NCBI RefSeq assembly: GCF_037975245.1
Contig: NC_092574.1
Location: forward strand, 2,761,001 to 2,825,000
Length of the DNA: 64,000 nt
Source: Apostichopus japonicus
Taxonomy: Eukaryota; Echinodermata; Holothuroidea; Aspidochirotida; Stichopodidae
Reading direction: 5' to 3'
The stretch's first letter is position 1; each line of letters begins with the position of its first letter. Positions 12,014-22,545 of this stretch are shown piece by piece. The notes under the pieces were generated by a model that saw only the letters and a program-made list of their open reading frames with translations, searched no databases and was not told where the DNA came from. A program made the position numbers and the translations under genes.

Positions 12014-12290
12014 TTAATTTATATGTGTATATTCAACAACCAGTTTGGTAAGTTGCAAACACCAAACAACACAGTATAATACTAATTGAATGAACATATA
12101 GGCATTTTGTTTGACGGAATAGACTACCAGAATGATAGTAGAATATAATGGGTATGTCTCACTGCTTATATCATTCAATAGATCACTTTTCACTTTCCTT
12201 TTCGACACTTCCAAATAATCTGCAATTTCTGCGTTTTTCAATCCTCTCTCAATTAGACCCCCTCAACTTATTTCTTATTTCGTCGGACAT
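12014..12290 (-). pseudogene. Broken ORF with helix-turn-helix-like start, possible transposase N-terminus
   Basis: On the minus strand an ATG near 12290 starts MSDEIRNKLRG, then a frameshift, then LIERGLKNAEIADYLEVSK and RKVKSDLL. The stretch LKNAEIADYLEVSKRKV has the spacing of a DNA-binding helix-turn-helix, as in N-termini of transposases or integrases. It lies inside the long-TIR element, which supports a transposase remnant. No catalytic domain is visible. Confidence 0.4.
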
Positions 12291-12702
12291 TCTCGAATAT
12301 AATACCTTTGCCGTAAGAAATCCTCTCGTGAACTTATCCGCAATTCGTGCTCGGAAACAACGGTAACGACCACATTTAGTTCGAAACGTATACGGAAAGG
12401 GTTCTGGCTCAAATCAGACCCACTTCTTCAGATCTGGGTCAAATTATAGAATCCAGTTCAAAAAGTAGAAGCGCGTCATCACCTTCGTTGCATGATATTA
12501 CGGTGTCACATGAATTTATGCCGTTGTTTGAAAAGCTGTCATCGTAGCGATCTACTACGTCGATGTATATCTTTATTACGTTAAGTGAAATAGCGCCGTC
12601 ATTCTATGTTCTCAGCTTGTTATCAGTGCAGTTTACGCAGGCTTCACGTGTGTTTATGTTGTTATCATATGCGTTTTACCCGTCAATAAAATAATTTGTG
12701 AC

Positions 12703-13095
12703 GTCTCGATATCTCAAGAAGGGAAGCTTGGACCAATATAATATATTGTGTATATATGAGTACCACATTGAGTAGAAGAACCTTATTGTTTTGTGGGGAG
12801 GTCAAAGATCATTTGGAGTCACCGGGGACCAAATGGTGAAAACCTTGTAAACACGATATCTCAAGGAGATAAGCTTGGACCAATCTCATATTTCGTTAGT
12901 AGGAGGACCACATTTAAGAGCATTAAGCCAATAGTTTTTTTTTTTGTGGAGGTCAAAGTCCATGTGGGGTCACTAGAAGTCAAATTGTGAAAAATTTTTA
13001 AACACGATATCCCAAGAAGGGAAGGTTAAACGAATCTCATATTTAGTATGTAGTAGAAGATTTTATTGAGGGTAAAGGTCATTTGAAGTCACCAG
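12703..13095. repeat. Dispersed TGACC-family repeat, about three tandem units
   Basis: 'GATATCTCAAG(A/G)A(G)G' plus 'AAGCTTGGACCAAT' occurs at ~12710-12740, 12858-12885 and ~13005-13035, a period of about 145 bases. It shares the phrases 'GGAGGTCAAAG' and 'CCAAATTGTG' with the copies at 22.4 and 23.5 kb. Confidence 0.75.
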
Positions 13096-13235
13096 ACGCC
13101 AAATTGTGGAAACCTTCTTTTATAAGCTGCCGTATCTCCCACCAACCAGCCTATCAGATAACATGTGCTTTACGCCTCATACGAATAGGAGGTTATTGTC
13201 AATTGGAAATGAGCTTATTGGCATCCGTAGAATCT
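13096..13235 (+). repeat. Dispersed repeat, inverted relative to 22320-22440
   Basis: 'CCGTATCTCCCACCAACCAG', 'TTTACGCC' and 'CATACGAATAGGAGG' match the complement of the segment at 22320-22440. Both copies abut TGACC-family units, so they may be one composite family. Confidence 0.65.
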
Positions 13236-13634
13236 CAAACTGAAAACTCGAACATATTTGCATTGGCTTGGAAGCCTTACATTGCGTGCAAAAAAAGGTG
13301 TACTTTTTGTAGTATACAGCGGTTCTATTGGTCGTTTTCCGTCGTATTTATTTCAGGTTGGATTTAGTTTCGTTGTGACCATGCAGCGTTTATGAAACTT
13401 AACAGTTCGTATAGTCAGATAATTTACTATGACCAATATCAATGCGAAATAATTGTGTAAAACGGTCTTAGTTTGGCAGTGAGTTCACAAGCTTTTGTCT
13501 GGATCGGCTGTTGATCTCAATTTGTGTAGTCTTTTCCACCAGTTTCAGCATAACGAAGCCTTAAAAGTAACGTTCGACTTTCGTCACGTGTATGATTATG
13601 GGACAACTTGAACAAAAATGGTTAGGCCTGTGAG

Positions 13635-14961
13635 CATGGGCGGGATTACGGGGGGGGGCAAGAGGGGGCATTTGCCCCCCCCCCACTTTTTTCCCAAATC
13701 TTAGTTCACTTTTATGTCGTTTTTGCAGACAAATGTGCACAACCCTAATCGAAATTATTCCCCCACAACAGCTCTATCAAATAGGCCTGTTTGTTTCGAA
13801 TCTATAAGTCGAATTTGTATTTAAGATCGTAACATGTAGCATGCAGAATAACTGGAGCTAGCACATGGTTCGCAGCACAAGTTACGAATCCTGGAGCTAA
13901 CACACTATAGCGATTCAATTCTGCATGTGATGAATCCGCGGCATGTGCTACAGTGCTAGCTTTTCAACGTTGCTGCTCTACTGAATGCGTTGAATAACTA
14001 AATCCAGAGAAACGATTTACGAAAGCCAGATTTGCACATTGGGTATATCAATAATTAAATTCATAAACTGACACATGACACCCCCCCCCCCCGTGTCATT
14101 CAACAATATGCAATGGCAATGCCGATGTAATTTCTTTACTGCTCGAAATCACCCCTCCTCGACTTCAGTGGCGACGGAACCGGTGGACTTGAGGGGCTTA
14201 TCCCCCATGGGGGGGGGGGGGTAAAGGTATGTTCAGCCCCAATATTTGCCAAGTGCTCCAAGAAGTGGGGACCGCTGGGAGAATTTCGAAGTGGGTGCTG
14301 AACATATTCTTGATCGGTCCAAATGCACAATATACTAATAATTTTAGGGGGAAAGAACTGTCTAGATGCGATTTATTGTTACCAGAGGTGTCATTTTTGC
14401 TGATCTAGGATTTCCTTTTTGCTTAAATTCCGACGCGCCGCGCCAACTGATGGTGGTGCACCGCCTAAATAGTGACGTATAAGCTTCAGTTGTACATCAC
14501 CATATAAGTTCTTCTATCCGTCCTCCCTAAATTTAAACACGTTCATTAATTGTTTAGATGCAATTTAAAGCCTATATGGGTGTTAATTTTACCGATCTAA
14601 GGGTACCTTTCATCGAAAATTTCGACGCTCCTTGCCAACCGATGAAGGCGCTCCTCTTAGATAGTGACGTATAACAAAAGTTGTGCATCACCATCTGACC
14701 ATATGTTCTACTATCAATCCTCTTCAAAATTTAAAACGATAATTAACTATCTAGATACAAATTGCAGACATGAGATCCATATTTCAAGGATGGGTACATG
14801 CAGTTTAGAGCACTCCGGAAGTGCCGTTTCCGGCCATCTGGCGGGTTTGTAAAGCCAAAAAATTTCTTGTACGCTCCGCGCCAACCGATGGTGGCGCTCC
14901 GCTTAGATAGTCTTGCTGGCAGGTTTGCCCCCCCACTTTCACAACTCAAATCCCGCCCCTG
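13635..14961. mobile_element. Element G: hAT-like transposon with perfect 8-bp TSD
   Basis: The left end is CATGGGCGGGATTACGG and the right end CAAATCCCGCCCCTG (12 of the terminal 13 bases pair). The flanks CCTGTGAG are identical (13627-13634 and 14962-14969). Inside, from 14166, lies an A-type element in reverse orientation (CAGTGGCGACGGAACCGG, then AATATTTGCCAAG). Two diverged ~200-base tandem units follow at about 14350-14770, each with a copy of the shared module (14430, 14620); a third module copy is at 14868-14908. No transposase. Confidence 0.85.
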
Positions 14962-14969
14962 CCTGTGAG

Positions 14970-15735
14970 CAATCTTATGTTATCTAGGCCAACAACGGTT
15001 GGGTTGAATAGGGTTCGTTAACACAACAATGTGAAGAATACCAGTCACAATACTAAAACACTCAAGATGGCAAAACAGCGCTTTAATTATTTCTTAAGGC
15101 ATTTTCCTACTGGCTATCATTCATAATTTGCAAAGTATAGAACAATTTAAGGAGTTTTGAGAAAAGTTTGCTGTTGTTGCTGCTAGGATTTTTGTAAGAT
15201 AGATGCTCTTACAACCTCAGATTTTCATTGCGTAAAAGATCGCTTTGATTTAGGCAGTGAAATGGAGTAATAGCGATATTTTTCGCGCATCAATCTGCAG
15301 CTAAAAGACAAGATAAATAACGGGGCAAATGTACGAAGTCGCGCAAATCGAATGCGGTTCAAAGTAGTAGTAAGGTACTGTATAGGCTTAGGACTCGCGC
15401 ACACCTAGCTACTGTATAGTATATACCTAGTAATATAGGAGCCATAATGTAACAGAAGCCAAGCTATCTTCGTAGGTGTTTTTACAGATGTTTTACATTT
15501 AATTGTTTAAGACATAACAGTAGGTCTTGCTGCTTATATATGATTCTGCGACATGTTTTATTTTGTTCAGCACTTACTTTTGGTGGAAAAAAAGTTTAAA
15601 TTTCACACTGCAAAGAAACTTGACTTTCCAATGCGCAATTACGTAGCACCATGTATCTGCCTAACTGTCTAACCTTTGTTCATATAAAGTATTTAAGTTG
15701 CAGATCAGTACTTTGGAGACTTGAACAACAATCAT
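14970..15735. other. Unassigned sequence
   Basis: No ORF, element end or repeat was recognised. Confidence 0.3.
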
Positions 15736-15739
15736 AGGC

Positions 15740-16185
15740 CTAGTGGCGAGTGAAATTTGGCGAGTAGACTTTTAGTCACGATCGCCAAATAGCGAGTACT
15801 ATTAAAAATATTTGTCGAAACCTTGAAAACCTTGAAAACATGATTTATCATGGTAGAAATCATGGTATATGGATTTGCTATATTGATTACAAGAATCACG
15901 TTGCTCCTATTGGTCACCAGAGGTCAAACTCTGAAAACCTTTTACATGATATCTAACGATGGAAATCGTGGATACCTCTAATACTTGCTGTGTGGATACA
16001 TAACATTGAGTAAAAGACCCTTATTGTTTTTGGTGGAGGTGTGTATAGCCACGTAGAGTAGACTGACCTGTTTTTATCATGCCGTAGTGGTATTGTAACA
16101 GCTAGTTCTGGTTATACTAACAAGCATAAGTCTAGTGCACTGAAGTCATCGAAACCTCACTGCATTTTGCATTCTAGTTCTATAA
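15740..16185 (+). repeat. Left arm of ~445-bp inverted repeat
   Basis: Pairs with 18502-18948 in inverse orientation. Matching phrases in order include TCGCCAAATAG, ATGGTAGAAATCATGG, TACATGATATCTAACGATGG, GAGTAGACTGACCTGT and CAGCTAGTTCTG. Identity is clearly below that of a recent duplication. Parts are TGACC-family sequence (AGAGGTCAAACTCTGAAAA). Confidence 0.8.
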
Positions 16186-16369
16186 GTCCCATCTCGGCCA
16201 ACGTAGCATCAACAAAAGTAATATTCTCTGGCGAAATTCACCAACCGATTTTCTCTATTTCTCCCTCCCCTTCCCACCTCCAACAGACATAGTGATTCCT
16301 TGTCGCATTTTATACGTGAATACTTAATCTAAAGTGTGCACACGATGTTATTGTACTTAATGAGGTGGA

Positions 16370-16900
16370 CTCAAATACCAAGTAAGAAGTTAATAGAAAT
16401 TTTTGAGTTTTTGTTCTTATTAGATTTTTATACTTTGACTCAAATGACCTTCGAACTCCACCAATTTCATTACGGTTCTTGTACTCACTACTTTGAGCCT
16501 ACATACCAAGTATGAAGTTCACCCAACTTGACTTTTGCTGTATTCGGGTTTAGCAATTTTTCGGGATTTCGCCTATGTTGACCTCCGCTATTTTGAACAA
16601 GATTCTTGTAGTGACCAAGTGGGGTCCAATTACATGTATAAACCTCAACCAACAGCAAGATGTAGTTTTTAGTTATCTTGTCTCCAATATTTTCATTCTT
16701 TGACGTCTGTTGACCTAAAACGACCTTTAACCCTCTAAGAAAATATTGATTTTGTACTCAATCAGGTGGTAACACATGTATGAATTGCAACCCACTTTCA
16801 TTTTTTGGAGCTGCCACATCAGATGTACTGTTTTAGTTAGCTTGTTTACAGGGTTATTAGACGTGGACATCTGACGAATGTTGACCTCACACACATACAA
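16370..16900. repeat. Dispersed TGACC-family repeat, several diverged units
   Basis: Repeats of 'AATGACCTTCGAACTCCACC', 'TTCTTGTACTCA', 'CATACCAAGTATGAAGTTCA', 'GTTGACCT' and 'ATGTATGAATTGCAACC'. The unit order is that of the copies at 28.4 and 34.4 kb. Confidence 0.65.
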
Positions 16901-17394
16901 ACTCGCAGATGCAATCCCCAGACACCTATATTCCGTTTGACTTTGGCAAAGTAATAAGCAACCTCCTGCTGACATTCCAGGGTTCCCTGTCAACAATGCT
17001 CATGCAGCTGCGCGACATATGTGTGTACGCCATCTTAACCACACAGAAACTATCAAAATCAAATATGCTCTGTGATTGCAACTGCTGCGTCTCTGTATAT
17101 TTTTGACAGATTTGTTGTCTTTGGGGAATTTTTCGATAAAAGTCGTTAAAAAACAGGAAAGCAGAATCATGGAGCTATTAGGTTACAATTTTATTCAATC
17201 TCTGTGCACCTCACTCGTGTGAGGTATGTAGAGTACAAATATGCTTACAAAGTACATATAGCAACAACGTTGACAAAAAGAATTAAAAGGGGAAAAGCAA
17301 GGCATATGCCTGTGGGGGATTTTCTGAATCAACTGAATAAATAAATCTGAAACGATATTTACACACACAAACAAAAACAATTCTCTGGTAAACT

Positions 17395-18440
17395 TGTTTG
17401 GGGCTGCAGGGTGAACAAACGTACGAGTAATGGGCTGCAGGGTGAACAAACGTACGAGTAATGGGCTGCAGGGTGAACAAACGTACGAGTAATGGGCTGC
17501 AGGGTGAACAAACGTACGAGTAATGGGCTGCAGGGTGAACAAACGTACGAGTAATGGGCTGCAGGGTGAACAAACGTACGAGTAATAACGGCGAGGATCG
17601 GGGTTGCCTGCAGGGTGAACAAACGTACGAGTAATGGGCTGCAGGGTGAACAAACGTACGAGTAATGGGCTGCAGGGTGAACAAACGTACGAGTAATGGG
17701 CTGCAGGGTGAACAAACGTTTGAGTAATAACGGCGAGGATCGGGGTTGCCTGCAGGGTGAACAAACGTACGAGTAATGGGCTGCAGGGTGAACAAACGTA
17801 CGAGTAATGGGCTGCAGGGTGAACAAACGTACGAGTAATGGGCTGCAGGGTGAACAAACGTACGAGTAATGGGCTGCAGGGTGAACAAACGTTTGAGTAA
17901 TAACGGCGAGGATCGGGGTTGCCTGCAGGGTGAACAAACGTACGAGTAATGGGCTGCAGGGTGAACAAACGTACGAGTAATGGGCTGCAGGGTGAACAAA
18001 CGTACGAGTAATGGGCTGCAGGGTGAACAAACGTACGAGTAATGGGCTTCAGGGTGAACAAACGTACGAGTAATGGCTGCAGGGTGAACAAACGTACGAG
18101 TAATGGGCTGCAGGGTGAACAAACGTACGAGTAATGGGCTGCAGGGTGAACAAACGTACGAGTAATGGGCTGCAGGGTGAACAAACGTACGAGTAATGGG
18201 CTGCAGGGTGAACAAACGTACGAGTAATGGGCTGCAGGGTGAACAAACGTACGAGTAATGGGCTGCAGGGTGAACAAACGTACGAGTAATGGGCTGCAGG
18301 GTGAACAAACGTACGAGTAATGGGCTGCAGGGTGAACAAACGTTTGAGTAATAACGGCGAGGATCGGGGTTGCCTGCAGGGTGAACAAACGTTCGAGTGA
18401 TAACGGCGAGGATCGGGGTTGCCTCGCCGGCAGGTCAAAT
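17395..18440. repeat. 31-bp minisatellite, about 30 units, with a 49-bp variant
   Basis: The basic unit is 31 bases and contains CTGCAGGGTGAACAAACG then TACGAGTAATGGG. Five units (near 17586, 17729, 17900, 18350 and 18400) carry instead a 21-base tail AACGGCGAGG...GGGTTGC, giving a 49-base unit, usually with TTTGAG or TTCGAG in place of TACGAG. Units are nearly identical (one GGGCTTCAGG, one lost G near 18075), so homogenisation is recent. The minus strand is stop-free in all frames, creating a spurious 430-codon ORF (17195-18487). Confidence 0.97.
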
Positions 18441-18501
18441 TGATTCCAAAGAGACGAACAAGTGACTGCGGCTCGAGCAACACACACCCAATGTTAATTT
18501 T

Positions 18502-18948
18502 AACCAGAATGCAAAATGAATCGAGGTTTCGAGTTGTATACAGAACTAGCTGTACAATAGAAATGGCCCGAACCACCATTTTGATACAATGATGGCAAAC
18601 ACAGGTCAGTCTACTGTACGTGGCAATACACACCTACTCCAAAAACAATAGGGGTATTGTACTCAATGGTATGCATCCACACACTAAGTATTAGAAGTAT
18701 CCACGATTCCCATCGTTAGATATCATGTAAAAGGATTTTCAGAGTTTGACCTCAAATGAGAATGGACCTCACAAGCAACAGGATTCTTGTACTCAATATG
18801 GCAAATCCATATACCATGTATGAAAAGTATCCATGATTTCTACCATGAAAATCATTTTTTCAAGGTTTTCAGGCCTCGACAAATTAAAGTACTGGCTATT
18901 TGGCGACCGTTACCATAATTTATACTCACCAAATTTCGAGACTGTGAC
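18502..18948 (-). repeat. Right arm of ~445-bp inverted repeat
   Basis: Inverted partner of 15740-16185, enclosing 2.3 kb that holds TGACC-family repeats and the 31-bp minisatellite. The pair may be ends of a foldback-type transposon or two independent copies of a dispersed repeat. No flanking duplication was found at the outer edges. Confidence 0.8.
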
Positions 18949-18985
18949 TGTGTGCATCGTCGGGTGTGTATCACCATTCCCCTCG

Positions 18986-19026
18986 GGAACAGGTACTACA
19001 CATGATCTTAGCCAAAAGGCCGAGAA
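18986..19026 (-). pseudogene. U2 snRNA 5'-domain fragment
   Basis: The minus strand reads CTCGGCCTTTTGGCTAAGAT then CATGTGTAGTACCTGTTC, which matches the very conserved 5' part of U2 snRNA (about nucleotides 8-44; known U2 has CAAGTGTAGTATCTGTTC). The first bases (ATCGCTT) and everything after stem-loop I, including the Sm site, are absent or replaced. It is therefore a truncated pseudogene or a U2-derived repeat, not a working gene. Confidence 0.8.
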
Positions 19027-19835
19027 AAATACGACGGAAAACTTCCTATAGCACCGCTGTATGTACAACAGAGTACACCCTTTTGCACCAGGGACGTAGC
19101 CAGGGGGAGCAGGGGAGCAACTGCTCCCCCTTTCAGTGTCGAAAAAATGTTAAAAAACTGTTGTTTTCTAGCATGGTATTTTGTCAGTGCTCCTTTGATC
19201 TTGAATACTCGTCAGCTCCGTTAACTCGATTGGAATCGTACTAACATTCAGGCCTACTGATTCAGCTACTTACTTGTAGTTTGGCAGATGCAATTAGCTA
19301 AATTTAGCCTATAGCCTATTAAAAGCCTACAGTTGGCAGTGGCGTAGCCAGACTTTTCCATCTGGGGGGGGGGGCAAAGGGGGGGGGCGAAGGGTCTGAT
19401 TGGTGGGGCAGACTAAGCTAGTACAAAAGACATACCAAACAGTTTGCATGACAAACTGTGGCAAATCGGGTATTGTGTCAGCAGTGTAGGGTACAGATGG
19501 TCACTCTAGTTAGCTGACGTTTTATGTTATTTCCACATAGGTATTATTAACGATAAAACAGATCACTGAAAAGTCATCGATAATTCTCTTTAAAAATCTG
19601 AATAGACTATGCTCTTTCTGTCAGCATTCAAAGATGATCAGCATGATATCTAACTTGCCTGGGAGGGTAACCACCCCCCCCCCCCAATCAACCAAAGATG
19701 TTATCATTCCCCCTTCGGGCCCTTCTTTTGCACTTTCTAGGGCTCACTCAAACAGTCTAGCGAAGGTTAATTCGCCTATTCTGATGACTGTCTGCGAACT
19801 TATCGACGAATTTCGCGCCCTATTACACTCACCGT

Positions 19836-21009
19836 GAGGTGACCATATTTTCGTGACTGAAATCGGGGACATTTATTGCGTGACTGATATGGGGGAGGGG
19901 TTTAAGGGGAGGGGCTGTCCACTTTTCAAGTGCCTAAGGTGCTTAGATGTAAAATGGTGATACTTTGAAGCACTTTTTAAATCAAGTTTATTTTCAAAAA
20001 TGTAGCTTTTTCTTAAATGAAATCCACTGGCTTTACGTGGTTCTTTAAAGCAGCATTTTGCGTCATTTTCTATGATTTTTCTCAACCTCACTGATTCCAC
20101 TTTGCCATAACGACATACATAACTAGCTAATCTATTTATATTTTACTTCAAATGGTGGCATAAAAGTCGAAAAATTTGCAACTTTCAACTTTGTTGTTCT
20201 CCAAGATATTTTCCGTTGGGAACCCAATAAACCTCGCCCATAATATGAATATTTAAACACTACGAACGTCATTGACAGATACGTAATATAACACCACGCT
20301 TGATTTGTGTACAGTCTATATGGCAGTTGTACCAGGGAGTTGCATAACAACTCCCTGGTACAACCAACGCGAAGTCTTGAATCTATATTTAGCAACGGCT
20401 CATAACTAAACCTGCATCTCTGATTGGTTGAATTCAAACTAGTGGGTTCGGCGGAACTGTATGCGATTAATTTTAACTGTGAAATTTGTCGAGGACACTC
20501 TTCTCATTTATCGACATAAATCGTTAATTACTCGCTAATTAACGCTCTTGGCAGGGTGAAACTTGGATGGTATCTTAGATTGCTGTTTTATGATTGATAC
20601 ATGTAAAAAAATCGATGCACATGTTAAAAACGTGGAAAAAAGCGACCCAACGCAAAATGCTGCTTTAAGAGCTTGTGATTTGCTCATGCTCACACTATAA
20701 GTGTCGTTGTGTCGCCGTAGTTGCCATTTATAAGGTCGAAATAGTGCTAGGCTAGATCGATCTAGCATATTTTTAGCAGTGTTTCCACTTTACACTGGCC
20801 CACCTGAAATACTGGTTATAAGTTCCGTTCTGCGACTGCACACTTGACTAAACTTTGTTTTTACAATTATTTTACTAATAATGTGGGATATTTTCGAAAT
20901 TCCTGAACATTTTGACGAATCGGGGACATTTTCGGGGACACTTGTTCATCGGGGACAGCACACTGTAATCGGGGACTGTCCCCGAAATTCGGGGACGTCT
21001 GGTCACCTC
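19836..21009. mobile_element. Element X: inverted-repeat element nested in D
   Basis: GAGGTGACCA (19836-19845) pairs with TGGTCACCTC (21000-21009). Subterminal GGGGACA/TGTCCCC words recur (AATCGGGGACATT at 19861; TCGGGGACATTTTCGGGGAC at about 20920-20940; GGGGACTGTCCCC near 20975). An internal 19-base inverted pair lies at 20045-20063 and 20650-20668 (TTAAAGCAGCATTTTGCGT and complement). No TSD was identified, so the exact ends are uncertain. Confidence 0.65.
20326..20364. repeat. Perfect 17-bp palindrome arms around a 5-base loop
   Basis: GTTGTACCAGGGAGTTG (20326-20342), spacer CATAA, then its exact complement (20348-20364). A hairpin or cruciform at about the centre of element X. Confidence 0.9.
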
Positions 21010-22319
21010 GGGCCTATGAGCTCACTACGGAAACACAAACGTATATAGACTACTAGGCTGTTCTGTGTTGAATGTACGTAACCCAAGAAACACATCGCGA
21101 TTGGTCGCGTAGGCGAAGCAAAACATGTTGTAAGTTTCAGTCAAAATGCAAATTGTTTCTAAATACTGTGATATTCATTCTGCCATACACGTCACTCACG
21201 TGTGAATCATTTCGGAACACAATCCAGGGATCAGGGATAACCATGTGAACATAAACTGAACGTAGCCTCCGCTTGTGAGTGCCGCGGAGACCATTTAATT
21301 AAATTGCCAACCCATTTCTACATTTGACAATACAGAGACAGTGGCGTTTTTTGCGCTGCTGCTTGGGTCAAATTCTTTTTCAAGGCAATGTTCCCATGGA
21401 AGTGATTTTTATTTTGGCCACCCAATTTCGCAGATAGAGAATTAGGTAAAAGGTATAGAATAAAAATTGCATTAAAACCATGGTAATATGCACATAGGCC
21501 CAGCAACATATTTAGTGTGCATTCAAGTTTTTTTTCTCAGTCAATAATTCCATTTGGGGGAGGGGGGCAAGTGGGGGGGGCGAATATTTCAACTGGGGGA
21601 TCCCGCCCCCTGCCCCCCCCCCCCGCTGGCTACGCCACTGACAGTTGGCCATGCGTAATAAAAAACGTATTGCCTACCTAACCGCACTCGCAGGAGTGTC
21701 ACGAAACGTATGCACAACACATCGACAACGTTCTTCTCATCCTTTCTATGATTCGTCCTAAGTTGTTGCACGAACAGCATGTTATGAAGCTAAGCTAGCA
21801 ATTGTACGCGATATGCGCTTCCTATAAATAATTATTACACTGCTAATACACTGCGATAACGATAGTGGTTTTTAGGCCACTGCACATCTAGCTGTCTTAT
21901 AAGTTTAAATTGTCCATCACTTAAGTTCGTCAAATGTATTAAAGTCCAGACATTGGACAATAAACAAGAATCATCCCACTGGCAAAATTGTTTTGTCTTT
22001 CTGATATAATATGTAAAAGAACATGTAAAAGAATTCAAACAGGAAATAAAATCTGCTGATAATTATGATATCATATGATAATGATGAAACTGGCAAAACA
22101 TTGCACCAGGTCGCATCCAAGGACCTTCAATTGTTCAAATATATCACAAAGGGGAGGGGAACACCCGACCCCCTCTCCCATATCAATCGCAAAATGTCTA
22201 CCCCCCCCCTTTCAAATTCCTGGCTACGTCGCTGTTTTGCACGTAGTGTATTACCGAAAGTTGGCACCTTATCGACGTACTGAAACCAATGAGACTTCGT
22301 TCGCGAATTTTATTACGGA

Positions 22320-22440
22320 AGCGCATAAGTAATTTCCAGTTGCCAACGGCCTCCTATTCGTATGACGCGTAACGCACGTGTTATTTACTAGGCTGGTCGG
22401 TGGGAGATACGGTAGATTATGAAACAAGGTTTCCACAATT
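22320..22440 (-). repeat. Dispersed repeat, inverted relative to 13096-13235
   Basis: CCTCCTATTCGTATGACGCG and GGTCGGTGGGAGATACGG complement the copy at 13.1 kb. It is followed by TGACC-family sequence (22441-22545). Confidence 0.65.
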
Positions 22441-22545
22441 TGGCCTCTGGTGCCTCCAAACTAAATATGAAATTGGTCCAAGCTTCCCTTCTTGAGATAT
22501 CGTGTTTACAAGGTTTTCACATTTTGACCCCTAGACACCCCAAAT
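22441..22545. repeat. Dispersed TGACC-family repeat, partial unit
   Basis: 'TCCACAATTTGGCCTCTGGT', 'AAATTGGTCCAAGCTTCCC', 'TTCTTGAGATATCGTG' and 'TTTTGACCCCTAG' phrases. Confidence 0.7.

Larger units (their letters stand above)
9942..12702. mobile_element. Long-TIR DNA transposon relic with ~245-bp inverted repeats
   Basis: The left arm (9942-10202) and right arm (12460-12702) are inverted copies: for example TTTATTGACGGGTAAA at the left matches the complement of TTTTACCCGTCAATAAA at the right, and CATCACCTTCGTTGCATGAT pairs with ATCATGCAACGAAGGTGATG. The interior of about 2.26 kb includes element B (1.09 kb). A minus-strand remnant with helix-turn-helix character lies at 12014-12290. No TSD was found; the right arm abuts a TGACC-family repeat and may be truncated. 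The superfamily is undetermined. Confidence 0.8.
19337..21640. mobile_element. Element D: hAT-like transposon nested in J, perfect 8-bp TSD
   Basis: The ends CAGTGGCGTAGCCAG and CTGGCTACGCCACTG are perfect 15-base inverted repeats. The flanks ACAGTTGG are identical (19329-19336 and 21641-21648). Element X (19836-21009) lies inside. G runs over ten bases long occur at 19364 and C runs at 21612. Confidence 0.95.
19089..22234. mobile_element. Element J: hAT-like transposon, outermost of a three-level nest, perfect 8-bp TSD
   Basis: The ends CAGGGACGTAGCCAGG and CCTGGCTACGTCGCTG pair at 15 of 16 bases. The flanks TTTTGCAC are identical (19081-19088 and 22235-22242). J has its own G/C-rich subterminal sequence and hosts element D (19337-21640); without D and D's duplicated site it would be ~834 bp. 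No transposase. Confidence 0.92.

Noticed and set aside
18340-18440. CGGCGAGGATCGGGG tails as a Tn-like end
   Set aside because: They recur within the minisatellite as a unit variant, so they are internal array structure and not an element terminus.
17195-18487. 430-codon minus-strand ORF with repeats like FVHPAAHYSYVCSPCSPLLV
   Set aside because: It is entirely produced by the 31-bp minisatellite, which is stop-free in all minus-strand frames; the peptide repeats every 31 residues as expected, and there is no independent coding signal.
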